From: Pascua guehoae
Lineage: Eukaryota > Basidiomycota > Tremellomycetes > Trichosporonales > Trichosporonaceae
Assembly: GCA_001600415.1 (NCBI GenBank)
Contig: BCJX01000010.1
Span: forward strand, 92,815-156,814
Length of the DNA stretch: 64,000 nucleotides
Direction of reading: 5' to 3'
The notes beneath the pieces are model-generated. The model saw nothing but the letters and a program-made list of their open reading frames with translations. It did no database searches and was not told where the DNA came from. The position numbers and the translations under genes are program-made. The stretch's first letter is position 1. Each line of letters begins with the position of its first letter. Below, in pieces: positions 1 through 11,007 of the stretch.

Positions 1-104
1 GGTCGATTGCGGCGACGACGAGTCGCGGTGACACACACCACACTGCACGGCCATCGGCTGCCAACTCGATTACCCACCGCCCTATCGCCGCCACTAACTC
101 GCAG

Positions 105-897
105 ATGTTTGGCTCCGAGCTCTGGGCGTTCGAGGTCATTGCGCTCCTCGCAGGACGACTGGGCCACATTGCCGTCGCTGCACAGGCTGTCATTTCGACG
201 CTGGACAACCTTGTCGCCATGATGTGAGTTGGAGTGTACTGGCCAATTCAACTCGTATCTAACCCCCAGCCCATACGCCATCTCGATCGGCATTGCCAAC
301 CGCGTAAGTACCTATTGACCGATCGACCAAGCCCGGTCAACTCCGCGCTTGCTCCCTGCGCTTACTCTCCAGGTCGGCAACCTCCTCGGCTTTGGACTTC
401 GTGCAATCAAGCGCGCACGGCGAACCGTGCGTGCGGGATTCGTCCTCGAGGTCCTCTTCTCGGGCTTGACGGGCCTCACCCTCCTCATCTTCCGGTACCC
501 GATTGTCAGCCTGATCACCGACGACCCCGAGGTGCAGGAAGTGGCTGCGAATGCGGCCATCTTTGTCGCGTCGTACCAGGTGTTTGATGGGCTGCAAAAC
601 GTCGGCGCCGCATGCCTCCGTGCGTTTGGGCGGCAAAACATCGGCAGCGTCATCCACTTTGTTGGCTACTATGTGTTTGGCCTGCCGCTCGGGGCGTGGC
701 TGGGTCTCGAGCCGTGGCACTGGGGTCTGAGCGGTCTGTGGGCCGGCGCGGCGACTGCGCTCGCGTGCACGTCGTTTGCAGAGCTCATGATTGCGTTTAC
801 GATTGACTGGGAGGACGAGGTGAACAAGGTCATGCAGCGCGAGATTGAGGATAGCGACGACGAGGACGAAGAGGACAGTGGGGATGAGTGGGCGTAG
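105..897 (+). CDS. MATE-family transporter, 3' part (5' end outside window)
   Basis: Multidrug and toxic compound extrusion (MATE) family integral membrane antiporter; such proteins export organic cations or drugs using a proton or sodium gradient. Exons read 105-223, 270-303 and 373-897, with GTGAGT/GTAAGT donors and CAG acceptors, and the frame stays continuous. The first visible exon encodes FGSELWAFEVIALLAGRLG, the membrane helix that opens the second MatE repeat (family pattern EWWxFExxxLLAG). It continues with MIPYAISIGIANRVGNLLG and further hydrophobic helices. It ends in an acidic cytosolic tail (DSDDEDEEDSGDEWA). The ATG at 105 directly follows a CTAAC...CAG acceptor, so it is an internal Met and not the start; the first half of the gene lies left of the window. 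Substrate cannot be told. Confidence 0.85.
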
Positions 898-2206
898 GGG
901 GTGGGACGTTCTGGGACAAGCCGGGCGAAGATCACTCGCGCGAAGAGACCCGGAAGACTTCGCTGGCGGACAGGGGTCACATTCGGACCACGCCACTGTG
1001 CTGGTGAGAATGCTCTGCGGAGAAGCCGAGAGCTCGACGGGTGCGCGACTCGACGGGAGCGGGACTTGGGTTCGGGACTCGACGAGTCCGCATTCAAGAC
1101 TGGCTACGCGGCGTTCGCTTCCGAGCGTTTTCGCCTCTGAAAGGGCCGTCTGCGGTGCTGGAAACAATGTAAATGGCAAGCGACGAGCTCTAGCCACATA
1201 CCCTTCATACGCCGAGGCGATGCATCATTGACATCTTGTATTGGACTGGAACCGTGGAACCATGGGGTATTGTAGTGGTCAATAGGATTTGACCGAAAGC
1301 GAGCCCGTTGGAGCGTCGACGACGAGGGTTGAGAGTTGAATCAATTGGACCAAGACGCGACAGTCAATGGGTCGCTCGCCCATGCCAGCCAGACCGACGT
1401 GGGTACATGGGGGCCATGTGGTTAGTGGCACCTCGACAGTCGAGGCGAGGCCCAAAATGGCCCAAACGCCACTAGCGCCACGGCGTCGGGCAGGCAGGCA
1501 CGGCGCACCGCGCATTCCCGTTGCGGCTCGTTTTTGCCGGCACGTCGCCACTCGACGCGTCTATTCATACCAACCCCCAACTCTTTACAGCACTAGTACT
1601 CGATGTAGCGCACAGCACAGACGACGACACGACAGCTTATCGCACCGACCACACCCACACACACTTGCAAAGCTTCTGATCCTTGACTCTTCTTATTGTT
1701 CACTTACTCATCCTCGCATACCCCCCCCCCTCCCCCTCCCTGCTCCCCACTCCCTGCCCCCAGTTTACGGTTTACTGGTATCAGTCAACGACTCTAGCAC
1801 CCGACACAAGCCACAGCCACTGCAGGCACCACCTGCAACCTGCAGCCACACCCACAGCCTCCGTGCTCGCCCCGCTTGCTTGAGAGGCCCAGGTCGAGTG
1901 ACTGGTATTTGTGCGCCACAAACACACGATACCCACCCGTCCCCGCACGCGCACAGACGCACACGGACGCACTCTCTCTCACAACGAACACACACACACA
2001 CAGCTTAACCACACTCGTCTGCACCAGCCAAGCCCGGCCCACCAGTGCAGAGCCCCCCTCCCCCAACCTCCGCCCTTCACTCTCCCCCCCCCCCCCCCAC
2101 CAGCCAAGCCCGGCCCACCAGTGCAGAGCCCCCCNNNNNNNNNNNNNNNNNNNNNNNNNNNNNNNNNNNNNNNNNNNNNNNNNNNNCCCCCGCCCCACCC
2201 ACCCCG
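898..2206. other. Intergenic region with C-rich low-complexity DNA and an assembly gap
   Basis: No gene is seen. The left half is downstream sequence of the MATE gene. From about 1600 onward the DNA becomes very C- and CA-rich (CACACA runs near 1925-2000, C runs near 1725 and 2085). This is probably the promoter and 5' UTR of the O-fucosyltransferase-like gene at 2207. Confidence 0.6.
2022..2206. repeat. Tandem repeat (76-bp unit) interrupted by a 52-N gap
   Basis: A C-rich segment starting at 2022 recurs almost exactly at 2098 (period 76 bp). The second copy runs straight into Ns at 2135-2186. The gap therefore lies inside a tandem array whose true copy number is unknown, about 20 bases before the ATG at 2207. 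Confidence 0.8.
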
Positions 2207-5200
2207 ATGCGCCTCCCCAACCCCTTCCTCACCGCCCTCTCGCTCCCCACCACCATCCCCACGGGCACGGGCACGGCGCCCAAACGCCGCGCGCGCGCGC
2301 GTGTCCTTGTCGCCGTGGCGCTGGTCGTGCTCGTGTGGATTGTGTGGCCGAGCCCGCCGCTGCCGCCCAGGTATGAGGGGTGGGGCGCGGAGAGGGAGGT
2401 CATGTGGGAGGGGGGGCCTTATGTTAAGTGAGTCGGGTGGGGGGGCGCATGGACTTTCGGGGGGGGGGAAGGGCAGGAGGGGGAGGACTTGGGAGTGGTG
2501 AAGAGTTGCTGAGGGGGTGAAAAGTTGTGGGGAGTGGTGAAGAGTTGCTGAGGGGGTGAAAAGTTGTGGGGAGTAAAGAGCGGGTGGAGAGAGGAAGACG
2601 AGGAGGACAGAGAGGACAGAGAGGACAGAGATGAGGACGGAGGTACGGAGAGGACTGAGGAGACGGAGGACACGGACGGGAGCCAGGGCGCAAGCGGGCA
2701 GGCGGGCATGGCGGACCGAGCGAACACGGCGAGGTGTCCGTGACGCAGTCTCCGCTACAAAGCGTACGCCGCAATCAAGCTCGGGTAGTCGAGTGCTTGT
2801 CGAGAGTCGGAAAGAGTGGACAAGAGGGTGTGATGGGACACATGGGAGACCAAGACGAGACGGAATGGGTGCAAGCAAGACGGAGGGTTGGACGAGACGA
2901 GCAGGAGAGGTCGAGAATGGGGATACCGAGCGTGCGGCGCGAGTACGGCGTGACGCATGGCTTTGGCGAGGTGAAGTGGTGGCTGGTGAGCTGGCGAAAG
3001 TAGAAACGAAAACAAAGAGAACGAAGAGGCCAGACCAAAGTCGAGCTCTAGGCTGGGCCGATGATGACAAGCGATGAGCGAGTCGACTTGTCCGTTGCGA
3101 CTGTGTCTCATCCCCGCGGGACCCCAGTGTCAGCCGCTGAGGATCAAAGGATGATACACCCGGGGAACAGGGTAGCTGGCAACATACCCCTCGCGTGCAA
3201 CATCGTCCACCTGGTCCTCCCTGCCACCACACGCCCGACCTCGCTGACATTGACAGGTTCGACGTCCCGCAGGGCACAGGCATCAACCACCAGCTCCAGC
3301 GTGTCTTGTACGTGTCCCCCAAACTCGCCCCACGCGGGCAGGCACCTGACAGCTCACTTGGCGACTCACTCGACGGCCACTGACGACAGACTGCAGCACC
3401 ACGTCGCGGTGCTCGGGAACCGTTCGCTCGTGTTTGAGCCGTATGTCGAGGACAATACGGTGAGTCAAGCCATAGTCGGTGAGGCTTCACGCTTCCGCCT
3501 AGGTCGCTGTTGTGGTGGTGGTGGTGGAATGGGCGGCAGTGTCGGGGGTATGGGCATTGCCCTCGCGGTTCCTACATTGCCAACGAGAGCGACTACCTCG
3601 CTCCGCAACTTCTAAATCGCCCTTGGTCCATCTTTGATCAGGCGCTCCTGCGCATCCTATCCCATACCGACGGCAGCTGACTGCCCAGATGCTCCCGTTC
3701 CGCCCCACACGCTGGCCGTGGCGGTCGTCACGTATCCCCCTGTCGGCCTTCATTGCGGGCGTCGTGAGCGGGTTTGAGACGCTCTACCATGTTCCGCGGG
3801 CTGTTTCGTGAGTGTTCCCTACGACGGGTGGTCGCATCGGTGCGCTGTCGGCAATGGGATCGGCAGTGGGGTCTGCAATGGGGTCTGCAACGGGGTCTGC
3901 AATGGAGATTTCTGCAATGGAGATTTCTGCAATGGAGCGTTCTGCAATAGCGTTCTGCAATCGCCCAGTGGCAACGCAGCCTTCAACGCGCAGTCTCTGC
4001 AACCGCACAGCCTCCGCAGTGGCACAGTTTCTCCCACACTGTCCCCCACTCTTCACACAATGGCCCACGTTGCTCACCTCCAGTGCCTCGGGCTACACTG
4101 CATTCTGTCGTTCAGAACACACCAAGGTCGTCACGGTCAAGACGCCCGAGAACGATGGCGACCTCGAGCTCGCGGCGAACGGGCAGGCGCGCATTCACCA
4201 GATCCAGGTCTTGCTGGCTGGGAGCGAGCATGAGTGTGTCCGTATCGTCGGCGAGGTGTTTGATGATGCGTGAGTCTGACGAGGTAGGGCGGGTGCTGCA
4301 GGGGTAGGGGTGGGCGCAGCAACGGAGGATGGGTGCTGTGGTGTAGGGATGGGTGCTGCAGGGGCAAAGATGGGTCTCTAACTGTGGCAAGTGTGGGTCT
4401 GTGGCAAGTGTGGGTCCTGCGACAAGTGTGGGTCCTGCGGCAATTATGGGTTCTGCACGTGTGAGGAGCTAGGGTCGTTGGTAGTTCCTGCACGTTGAGG
4501 AGCTACCGTCGTCGGTAGTTGCAGTCCGTGTCGCCCAGTCCGTGTCACGCAGTCCGTGTCGCGCAGTCCGCATCACATCCTCCGTGTGGCTCCATCCACC
4601 TCACAGGGCCACGAGGCTCTCCAACTGCTCTGTCGGATTTATTTCCTCCCTGTACCATGCGCTCAGACTGTTCTCCGCTCTCCCCTGCAACTTGCCCAAC
4701 TCGACTCGACTGACCCCAGATTCTTCGACTCGAACGGACCGCTCGAAGTGGTCGACTCGCTCATCAAATCTCCCGTTCTCCAGCACTTTACTTTTTCCAC
4801 CACCGTGCTTAGGATTGTCAACCGTTTGATGCCCAAGATTGCACCCCACTCTGCGCCATATGACCTGACCCGCATTGTCCAAGCACAAGGCACAGGGGCG
4901 CCGCCGACCGCACAATGGAAGCACATCCTAGCTCTGCATCTCCGCCAGGGTGATAACTGGCCGGAGACGTGTGCCGCCAAAGGCGAGGCGTTTGCGTGAG
5001 TCCGCCCAGTCATGACATTCTAGTCCACAGTGACCCCCCTTTTCTACCCGCCCCCCACTCCCCTCCCTCCTCCCGGCCCCCGGGCCATTCTGACCCTGCA
5101 CCGCCAGACACCCCCCTAACACCCAGCCCATTCGCAGGCTTCAACAAACTCGTCGACTTTCCCGGCAACGAAAACGTGCCCCCACCCCAGGATATGGTCC

Positions 5201-6176
5201 CCGCGACCCGCGCGGGGCTGTACCGCGCAAAGTGCTCGCCGGACATTACGACGATTATCGCGCGCGCGCGGCGCATGCGCAAAAACCACCCCCTCCTCCG
5301 CATTGCGTACATTCTCACCGACGCGCCCGACGCGTGGGTCGAAGAGGCGCGCCACTGGCTCGAGAGCGACGCGTGGGAAAAAGTCGTCGTGGGCAAAATC
5401 GACGCCTACACGGGCTGGCACGACCGCGAGATTGGCATCGCAGTCGATATGGAGGTGGCCCGCAGGGCGGGCGTGTTTGTCGGCAACGGGGTGAGTGCAA
5501 GTGTCTTCTTTTGATGAGCGAGTGTTTGGCAGGTCGGGTGATGAGTGCGAGGTGCAATGTGCGGGTGTGTGTCACAGGCGACGAAAAGGCCAAGGGGGAT
5601 ATAAACACAGTGACATGTGGACAGATGTGCGGGCAAGAAGAGGACGCTTGGTTATACTCTAGCTAAGGCAACGTGCGAGCGGTGGGGTTGTCATCCCCGA
5701 GGCCCACTCTGGCCAACTCGGTATTGGCCACGGTACACTCGCGTCCTCGGCGACGTTGACGGTGCCGAGGACGACGGTGTCTCCAGCGACCGCAACAGGC
5801 ACGGACGCGGGCTCGTATGTGTCATGATGCTGCTCACTGCTGTCGACGCCGACGCCCGCGATAAGACCCTTGCTGCCTGAGCAAGATGCGATGCGCGGTC
5901 GCGAGGGTGCACACACCGGCCGTGACAAAGTGGACCAGAACAGGCCTCTGCGGCGCCGCTTCATCGCTCCTGTGCCGGCAGTGGATGCGGAGCATGTACG
6001 AGTGGCCAGAAGCAGTCCACGACCACGGATCAGTGGCCACAGAGACAAACACAGCCGACGTCCACCAGGCAGTCTCTGGCAGACTTACTGACGGGCAGTT
6101 TTCCACCACGTCGTCCAACATTGCCCTCTTGCGGACGCGCGACGGACTCCATCCAGACTTTACGCAGTTCTGGTAG
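2207..6176 (+). CDS. GDP-fucose protein O-fucosyltransferase-like type II membrane protein
   Basis: Predicted Golgi/ER glycosyltransferase of the O-FucT-like family (PF10250 type). Eight exons splice into 486 aa: 2207-2427, 3257-3307, 3390-3459, 3689-3807, 4084-4269, 4720-4995, 5031-5490 and 6099-6176. After a basic stretch (KRRARAR) the protein has a single N-terminal anchor (VLVAVALVVLVWIVW). Family motifs follow in order: VPQGTGINHQLQRVL (GDP-sugar loop), IPLSAFIAG, HLRQGDNW (the HxRxxD-like motif) and a C-terminal VGNGFSTTSSNIALLRTRDG, which matches the family's nucleotide-sugar motif. Introns are unusually long for this window (829, 82, 229, 276, 450, 35 and 608 nt) and full of short tandem repeats. 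The 35-nt intron at 4996-5030 is the only junction found that keeps frame there, and it adds a Pro-rich insert; a longer alternative to 5137 breaks frame. Acceptor sugar and substrate are unknown. Confidence 0.8.
2491..2568 (+). repeat. 39-bp tandem duplication in intron 1
   Basis: Two adjacent, essentially identical 39-bp copies (about 2491-2529 and 2530-2568) lie within the 829-nt first intron of the O-fucosyltransferase-like gene, followed by AGGACAGAG-type short repeats. Confidence 0.75.
3855..3957 (+). repeat. CTGCAATGG-type minisatellite in intron 4
   Basis: About nine imperfect copies of a unit containing TCTGCAATGG, including a duplicated AGATTTCTGCAATGG unit, fill the middle of the 3808-4083 intron. 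Confidence 0.75.
5659..6048 (-). other. Antisense open reading frame inside intron 7 (candidate nested exon)
   Basis: The 608-nt intron 5491-6098 contains a 129-codon open frame on the opposite strand. Its C-terminal half (VDSSEQHHDTYEPASVPVAV, GDTVVLGTVNVAEDASV) uses mainly C/G-ending codons, as do real genes in this window, and reads like a secreted-protein segment. The N-terminal half does not look protein-like, so if this is real it is one exon of a spliced antisense gene or a gene relic. No family is recognised. Confidence 0.25.
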
Positions 6177-7363
6177 TGTTCTGCCGGGTGGGGTGGGCAG
6201 TTTCGTTAGTGATAGATGTATGTGATATGGGAGGCGTGGGGGGAGTATGAGGACGAGCGAGTAGAGTACGAGTAGAGTATGAGCGAGCAGAGTACGCGCG
6301 AGTAGAGTACGAGCGAGTAGAAGCAACTAGAGTACAAGCGAGTCCGAGCAACTAAAGTACAGAGCAAGTAGTACCAGCAAGTACCAGCGAGTACCACCAA
6401 GTAGAGTACCAGCGAGTACGCGCGCGTACGACCGAGTACGAGCGAGTAGAGTACGAGTGGGGATGTCATGTGGCGACATAGTCATGCGGCGGTCGAGACG
6501 TGCCAAGTGTCGGCGTGCGGGTTGCCATGCCTATGAGCTGTCATGTCTGCACGCTGTATTTGTGGTAAATCCGAGATTATAAAGGCTGGGCCGCGCCGTC
6601 TCGCCGACGGCCTCCGAGACTATCCGCGCCTCTAGTACTTAAATAGCGTCGCTCGTGCCCTCGTATTTCTCTCATGCAACGTCGTCTACAACAATTTGCC
6701 CGTCTCAAATTTGCCAAACACAACCGCCGTGGGGACTGTATCTTGAGCTTGCCGAAATGGGTGGAGTTGGCGCCCAGTAAAATAGAACACCAGAGGTGAT
6801 ATCTGTTGTAGAAACTAGAGAATAGAGTAACATGAGGATACCGAGTTCTAGGCTTATGCACAAGGCCACGCAGCAGGCGGTGCCCCGGGAGCGCGCGTGG
6901 CAGCGCCACAGGGCTGTTGTTGTAGTAGAGTGATAGAGCGATGCATGAATCGAGCGTATCGCACGCGGGCTGAAATAGCGTCGTGCGGCGGCTCGCGCGT
7001 CGTCGCGCGCGCGTGCGTGCGCCGAGGCTCGAGTCCCTACAACCCTACAACAGCTGTCACTATGGCAAACTTCAGGTGCTCGTCGGCCCTCGCGTGTTCG
7101 CCTGCCCGGGCAGACCCGCGACGACAAGACGGTCGCGCTCGCGATGGCCGTGTTTGGCTGCCCACCCGGAGGTCGGTAGGCATTCGTCCGCACTCTTTGG
7201 CGGCTACTCCAAGTCGTCCGGCCAGACTTCTAGAAGTGCCCAGTCTCAATGTCCATGGCGACATATTGGAACAGCAGCTTTTGTTAGTGTTCTGTAGTTG
7301 TTACAAGTTCAAAGTGCTGCATCCATAGGCTGTCATTGCATTGCCCTGGGCAGACGCAGGTTG
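6177..7363. other. Intergenic region without a recognisable gene
   Basis: It holds a GAGTA/CGAGC microsatellite (about 6250-6455) and a TATAAAGG box at 6576-6583 with no convincing reading frame behind it. A stretch near 6680-6830 has TACAACA/TGTTGTAG ends that resemble LTR termini, but no pair of matching ends or target-site duplication was found. Confidence 0.5.
6250..6455 (+). repeat. GAGTACGAGC-type microsatellite
   Basis: Roughly 200 bp of imperfect repeats built from GAGTA, CGAGC and CAAGTA units, downstream of the O-fucosyltransferase-like gene. Confidence 0.8.
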
Positions 7364-7854
7364 TCAACGAAGCTCGTCAGGTCTTGCCACGAGACGCCCG
7401 CCACTTGTCCTCCTGCCTCCGCTCGCGGGCTGTGGCTTGGCGGGAGTCGGCGTCGGCGACGGCACAGCAGCAGCGGCGGCAGCAGCGGCGGCAGCGGCAG
7501 CAGAAGCAGCAGCAGCAGCAGCGGCAGCGTCTCTTTCGCGCTCCTTTACGGCGTTACCCTCTGCAGCCACGACGTCGACGAGGGGACGGAACTTTGGCTC
7601 GCCGAGGGCGTGGCCGAGAACCTGTGTGGCGGCCATGTTGATGGTGAGCGCGAGCTGTTGCTCGTTCATCCGGGCGCGTTGGGCGGGGGCAATGGTGTCG
7701 AGGAAGGAGACGACGGATTTGCCCGCGGATTCGAGGAGGTCTTCAAAGTCCTGTGTCGTCAGTGCCTGGGGGCGGGGTAGACAGAGGACGGTTTATGTTG
7801 AATCTTGGTTCGTCTGGCCTTTGGTGCCTTGCACTCGCTGCTCGTTGGCTACAT

Positions 7855-7895
<41 letters not shown>

Positions 7896-8426
7896 CTGCC
7901 CGTCCTCCTGCTCGTCATCCACATTTTACACCGCCTGCAGCTCCAACCCCCGTAGCGTACCTTTCGCAGACCCGGGTCGATTTTCTGATACCACTGCTTG
8001 CCCTCGTACACTGCCCAGGCGCCCAGCATGGCCGCCACCGCAGCAGTCGCGACGGCCGTGCCAGTGAGGACGGCGCCCCTGATAAAACTCAAAAAGATCT
8101 CGGCGGCCATGGCCTTTGCGGCGTCCTTTGCTGCCTCTTTGAGCTGCGCGCGTCAGAACAGGACGCCAGCCAGTTCCAACACACACCAGCTCCACCTTGT
8201 CCATCGTCTTCTCCTCCTCAGTGGGCAGGCTAGGCCCTCCGCCAATGTCGGCGGGACTGGAGGAGGGACTGGGAGAGGGCTCGGAGTTCATGTGGCCGCC
8301 CACTGCAATCCAGCCGTCCCCACCGGACCGCGGCGCCTCAATGCGCTGCGTGTCAACTCTGGTAGATGTGTGAAACCCTACCTTTGCAGTGACCCTGATC
8401 ACCTCTGGTTCATCAGTCTCGGTCAT
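7364..8426 (-). CDS. Hypothetical single-pass membrane protein with Ala-rich segment
   Basis: Three exons, all phase 0: 8426-8187, 8143-7961 and 7765-7364, giving 274 aa. The ATG at 8426 was chosen because TMTETDEPEVIRV is the first acidic, coding-like sequence; an upstream in-frame ATG at 8558 exists but reads poorly. Residues 1-80 are Ser/Pro-rich and disordered. About residues 91-125 contain AMAAEIFLSFIRGAVLTG and a hydrophobic alanine-rich helix (AVATAAVAAMLGAWAV) ending in YEGKQWYQKIDPGLRK. The C-terminal exon has a helical part (QDFEDLLESAGKSVVSFLD, MNEQQLALTINMAATQVLG) and a poly-Ala run encoded by GCN microsatellites. No family is recognised; a one-pass membrane protein is inferred. 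Confidence 0.65.
7855..7914 (+). repeat. GCTCGT hexanucleotide microsatellite in an intron
   Basis: About nine tandem copies of GCTCGT/GCTCCT lie within the 195-nt second intron (7766-7960) of the small membrane-protein gene. Confidence 0.85.
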
Positions 8427-8846
8427 GGTGAGCTGGCGAAAGTGCAGACGTGCACTGTGGTGAGAGTCAAAGACGGGGGGCGCGTTCGGCGGGGGGGGAA
8501 GAGAGTGCTCGACGCACGTCCATCTGGGCCGCTTCTTAACTGTCCAATTCGTGGTCATGGGTCATGTGCGCCATGCCAACACCGACAGCTATTCGCCAAT
8601 CGCCAACCTGCTCAATGCCGATCGGTTCGTCGCGGAATGCGGAATGCGGAATGGAAAACCATGCCACGAAAACGAGCATCGATCTCGGGATCGTGGGCCT
8701 CGGCCTGGAAACGTGATCCATGACGGCATGCGCATTCAACGCCACTCGTAATGTCTCGACTGGGTGCCACTGTCGACACCTGATTGCACGGAGATGGCAT
8801 CATGCTACAGTGCATTCCGCGGGGTAATAGCAACCACCTGTGGAAG

Positions 8847-8997
8847 TACAGTATCTGACAAAAAGGTTGGTGATGGGCACAGGGACGCCGGGGCATGCAG
8901 CTCTTCAATCTTCACCTCTGCTGGGATTTACGAGTTCGGCAGAGAGAGACACAGTGCCACCCTGCGCCCCTCACGAACCTTTTTGTCAGATACTGTA
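8847..8997. mobile_element. MITE A (151 bp, mariner-type termini)
   Basis: Perfect 22-nt terminal inverted repeats (8847-8868 and 8976-8997) start TACAGTATCTGAC and end in the reverse complement. Both outer ends are TA, the target dinucleotide duplicated by Tc1/mariner transposases. The interior is too short to encode protein. Confidence 0.8.
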
Positions 8998-9030
8998 TCC
9001 TCTGCAGCACGCCTGGTGGGAAATGTGGTG

Positions 9031-9172
9031 TACAGAGGGTGTCAAAACGGAACGAGTAATGGCGCAGGGTGAGACTGGCGGCCTCTTGCAAGGTGTGCAT
9101 GCCTGCAGCAGCTCGACATCTGCATGCCTCGGCATCCTGCGCCTTACTCGTTCCGTTTTGACACCCTCTGTA
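9031..9172. mobile_element. MITE B, copy 1 (142 bp, mariner-type termini)
   Basis: Perfect 29-nt terminal inverted repeats (9031-9059 and 9144-9172) start TACAGAGGGTGTCAAAACGG. Pairing continues inward with a one-base bulge. TA stands at both ends. A diverged second copy lies at 46527-46656. Confidence 0.85.
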
Positions 9173-9427
9173 GGCATGGTCTGTGGCGGCGGCCACAAGG
9201 CAGCAACCCCCGAAGGGCGTACCAGCAGGGGGACTGGCTGGCTGAAAGCCTCCCGAGTCCGTCTGGCATGTCAGTTTACAGTCACTGGGCCCTGCCACAC
9301 CACCACCCGGCCACCCACTTGTGATATAGGGCAGACGACTTTGGCTCGGCCGGGTTCAAGTCGGTACGGTTGGACAAACAAATTGTACTCTGCCCTGCTC
9401 TGCATTGCTCTGTATTACTGTGTCTCT

Positions 9428-9511
9428 TACAGATGTGTCCGGAAAGTCAAAAGACCGCCACAGTCAGGCTCGAGGCCGTAGCAATCTTACCACTTTCCGG
9501 ACGCACCTGTA
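9428..9511. mobile_element. MITE C2 (84 bp, deleted relative of MITE C)
   Basis: About 20-nt terminal inverted repeats (9428-9447 and 9492-9511) with two mismatches. Consensus is TACAG(A/G)TG(T/C)GTCCGGAAAGT, the same terminus type as the 271-bp element at 10061. TA at both ends. Confidence 0.7.
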
Positions 9512-10060
9512 CGATCCCCCTTCTTGCCCCGCTTGCGTACCCTTTTGATACCCGCAACACTGCAGGTACTCTCAAACCGGTACAGATCAAGAGTCAAACA
9601 CGCCGACTTTGCGACTTACCCAAGCATCAGTATTTATTCAACGAGAAGGTGTATTCTACGGACAATGTTCAGAACTATGTGGAGTATATCACGGTGTCCA
9701 CGGGCAGACCGGCCCACAGCTTGCTTGTGGTGCCAATCCTGCGCCCAATCGTGCACTTGTAGCGACCGCTGCTCGCGTTCACATCGTCCACTACAAGCCC
9801 AGAGTAACGGGTCACGCCAAGCGCTCAGCACCCGCTAAGCGACTAAATACCAAGCGAGCAACAGCGACAACCACTGCGCTGCCCGTGTTGGCCACAAGCG
9901 AGTTGGCCCCGCACCGCTCCCACTGCTCGCACCCACACCGCCGCGGCGACGCACCTACACCTCGCCACCTGTCATTCCCACCGAGCAAACCGTTGGTCCA
10001 TCCATGTTCAACAAAGTCTACTTTTGAGCTCATCAGCTCAAGCTCCCTGCGCGACGGCCT

Positions 10061-10331
10061 TACAGGTGTGACCGGAAATTACTGAGACTGCCACATTGCC
10101 CTCGATCGCACACCCCCAGGGTCTCTAACAGTACAGGAAATGCCATCTCCCACCCTTGTCTCGGGGCTGTAGTCGTTGGTGTACATGGTGGACAGTACGC
10201 TATGGTAAAAGTTACCCAGAGGCATGGCTTCGTACAGGTCCCATTGGATTGATGTAGAGAGTGTCCATGCTCAACATGGCGTGCGACCGAGCTCACGGTG
10301 GCAGTCTCAATACTTTCCGGCGGCACCTGTA
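10061..10331. mobile_element. MITE C (271 bp, mariner-type termini)
   Basis: 34-nt terminal inverted repeats (10061-10094 and 10298-10331) with about five mismatches. They start TACAGGTG and contain CCGGAAA and GAGACTGCCAC. TA at both ends. No transposase frame inside. Confidence 0.75.
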
Positions 10332-11007
10332 CACGCCGAGACGACGCCGTGAAGCCATACGTGCCCCAGAAGGGCGTAGATGAGCCTCGACGGAGCTGAC
10401 GGGCCATGGCGTCTTGAAGACTCGACTGGGTCGAGGACCATTTGGCCTCGTCTTGATCAGACAAGGCCAGATCGACCACTTTGTACTTGCTGTTATGCAA
10501 CTCGTTGACCTCGTTTCTCCAGCAACGCCCAGACCTGCGAGGCCAGCGAGGTCAACCAGGCGACGACAGGGCCAACCTCATACCCACCGGGGCGGGCCCA
10601 CACATTGGTGGAGTGTCCAGACTGTACAAGACTGCTTTATGTTGCAGCGAACCTCGCCACTAGCTACTCCTTGTCGTCCCAGAACACCAAAGGTCACAAA
10701 GCCAAACACTTGACAAACCCCGTGCAACCGTGGCGGTTCTATGAGATGAATTTGTATCGCCTTTGCGCGCGAAAGGACGTGAGTAACCCAGTACTTGACC
10801 GAGGACGGCACCGCATATCAGCCGTAATGACAACACCGCACGCCGCATGCCGCACGCCGCATGCCGCACACCGCACGCGGTACACCGCAAACCTCACACC
10901 ACACACCGCCCACCGCACGCTTGCCGCACGCCGCTCACGGCAACAATAGCCATGGCATCTGACAACGCACGCCAGAAGCTAGCGACACGTCGGGCTGCGA
11001 CGAGCGC

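Noticed and set aside
6464..6830. Possible solo LTR (TGTCATG...CTACAACA with TATAAAGG)
   Set aside because: No matching target-site duplication, no second LTR, no primer-binding site or polyprotein remains nearby.
2984..8442. Shared 18-mer TGGTGAGCTGGCGAAAGT at about 2983 and 8425
   Set aside because: Too short and without extended similarity; could be chance in GC-rich DNA.
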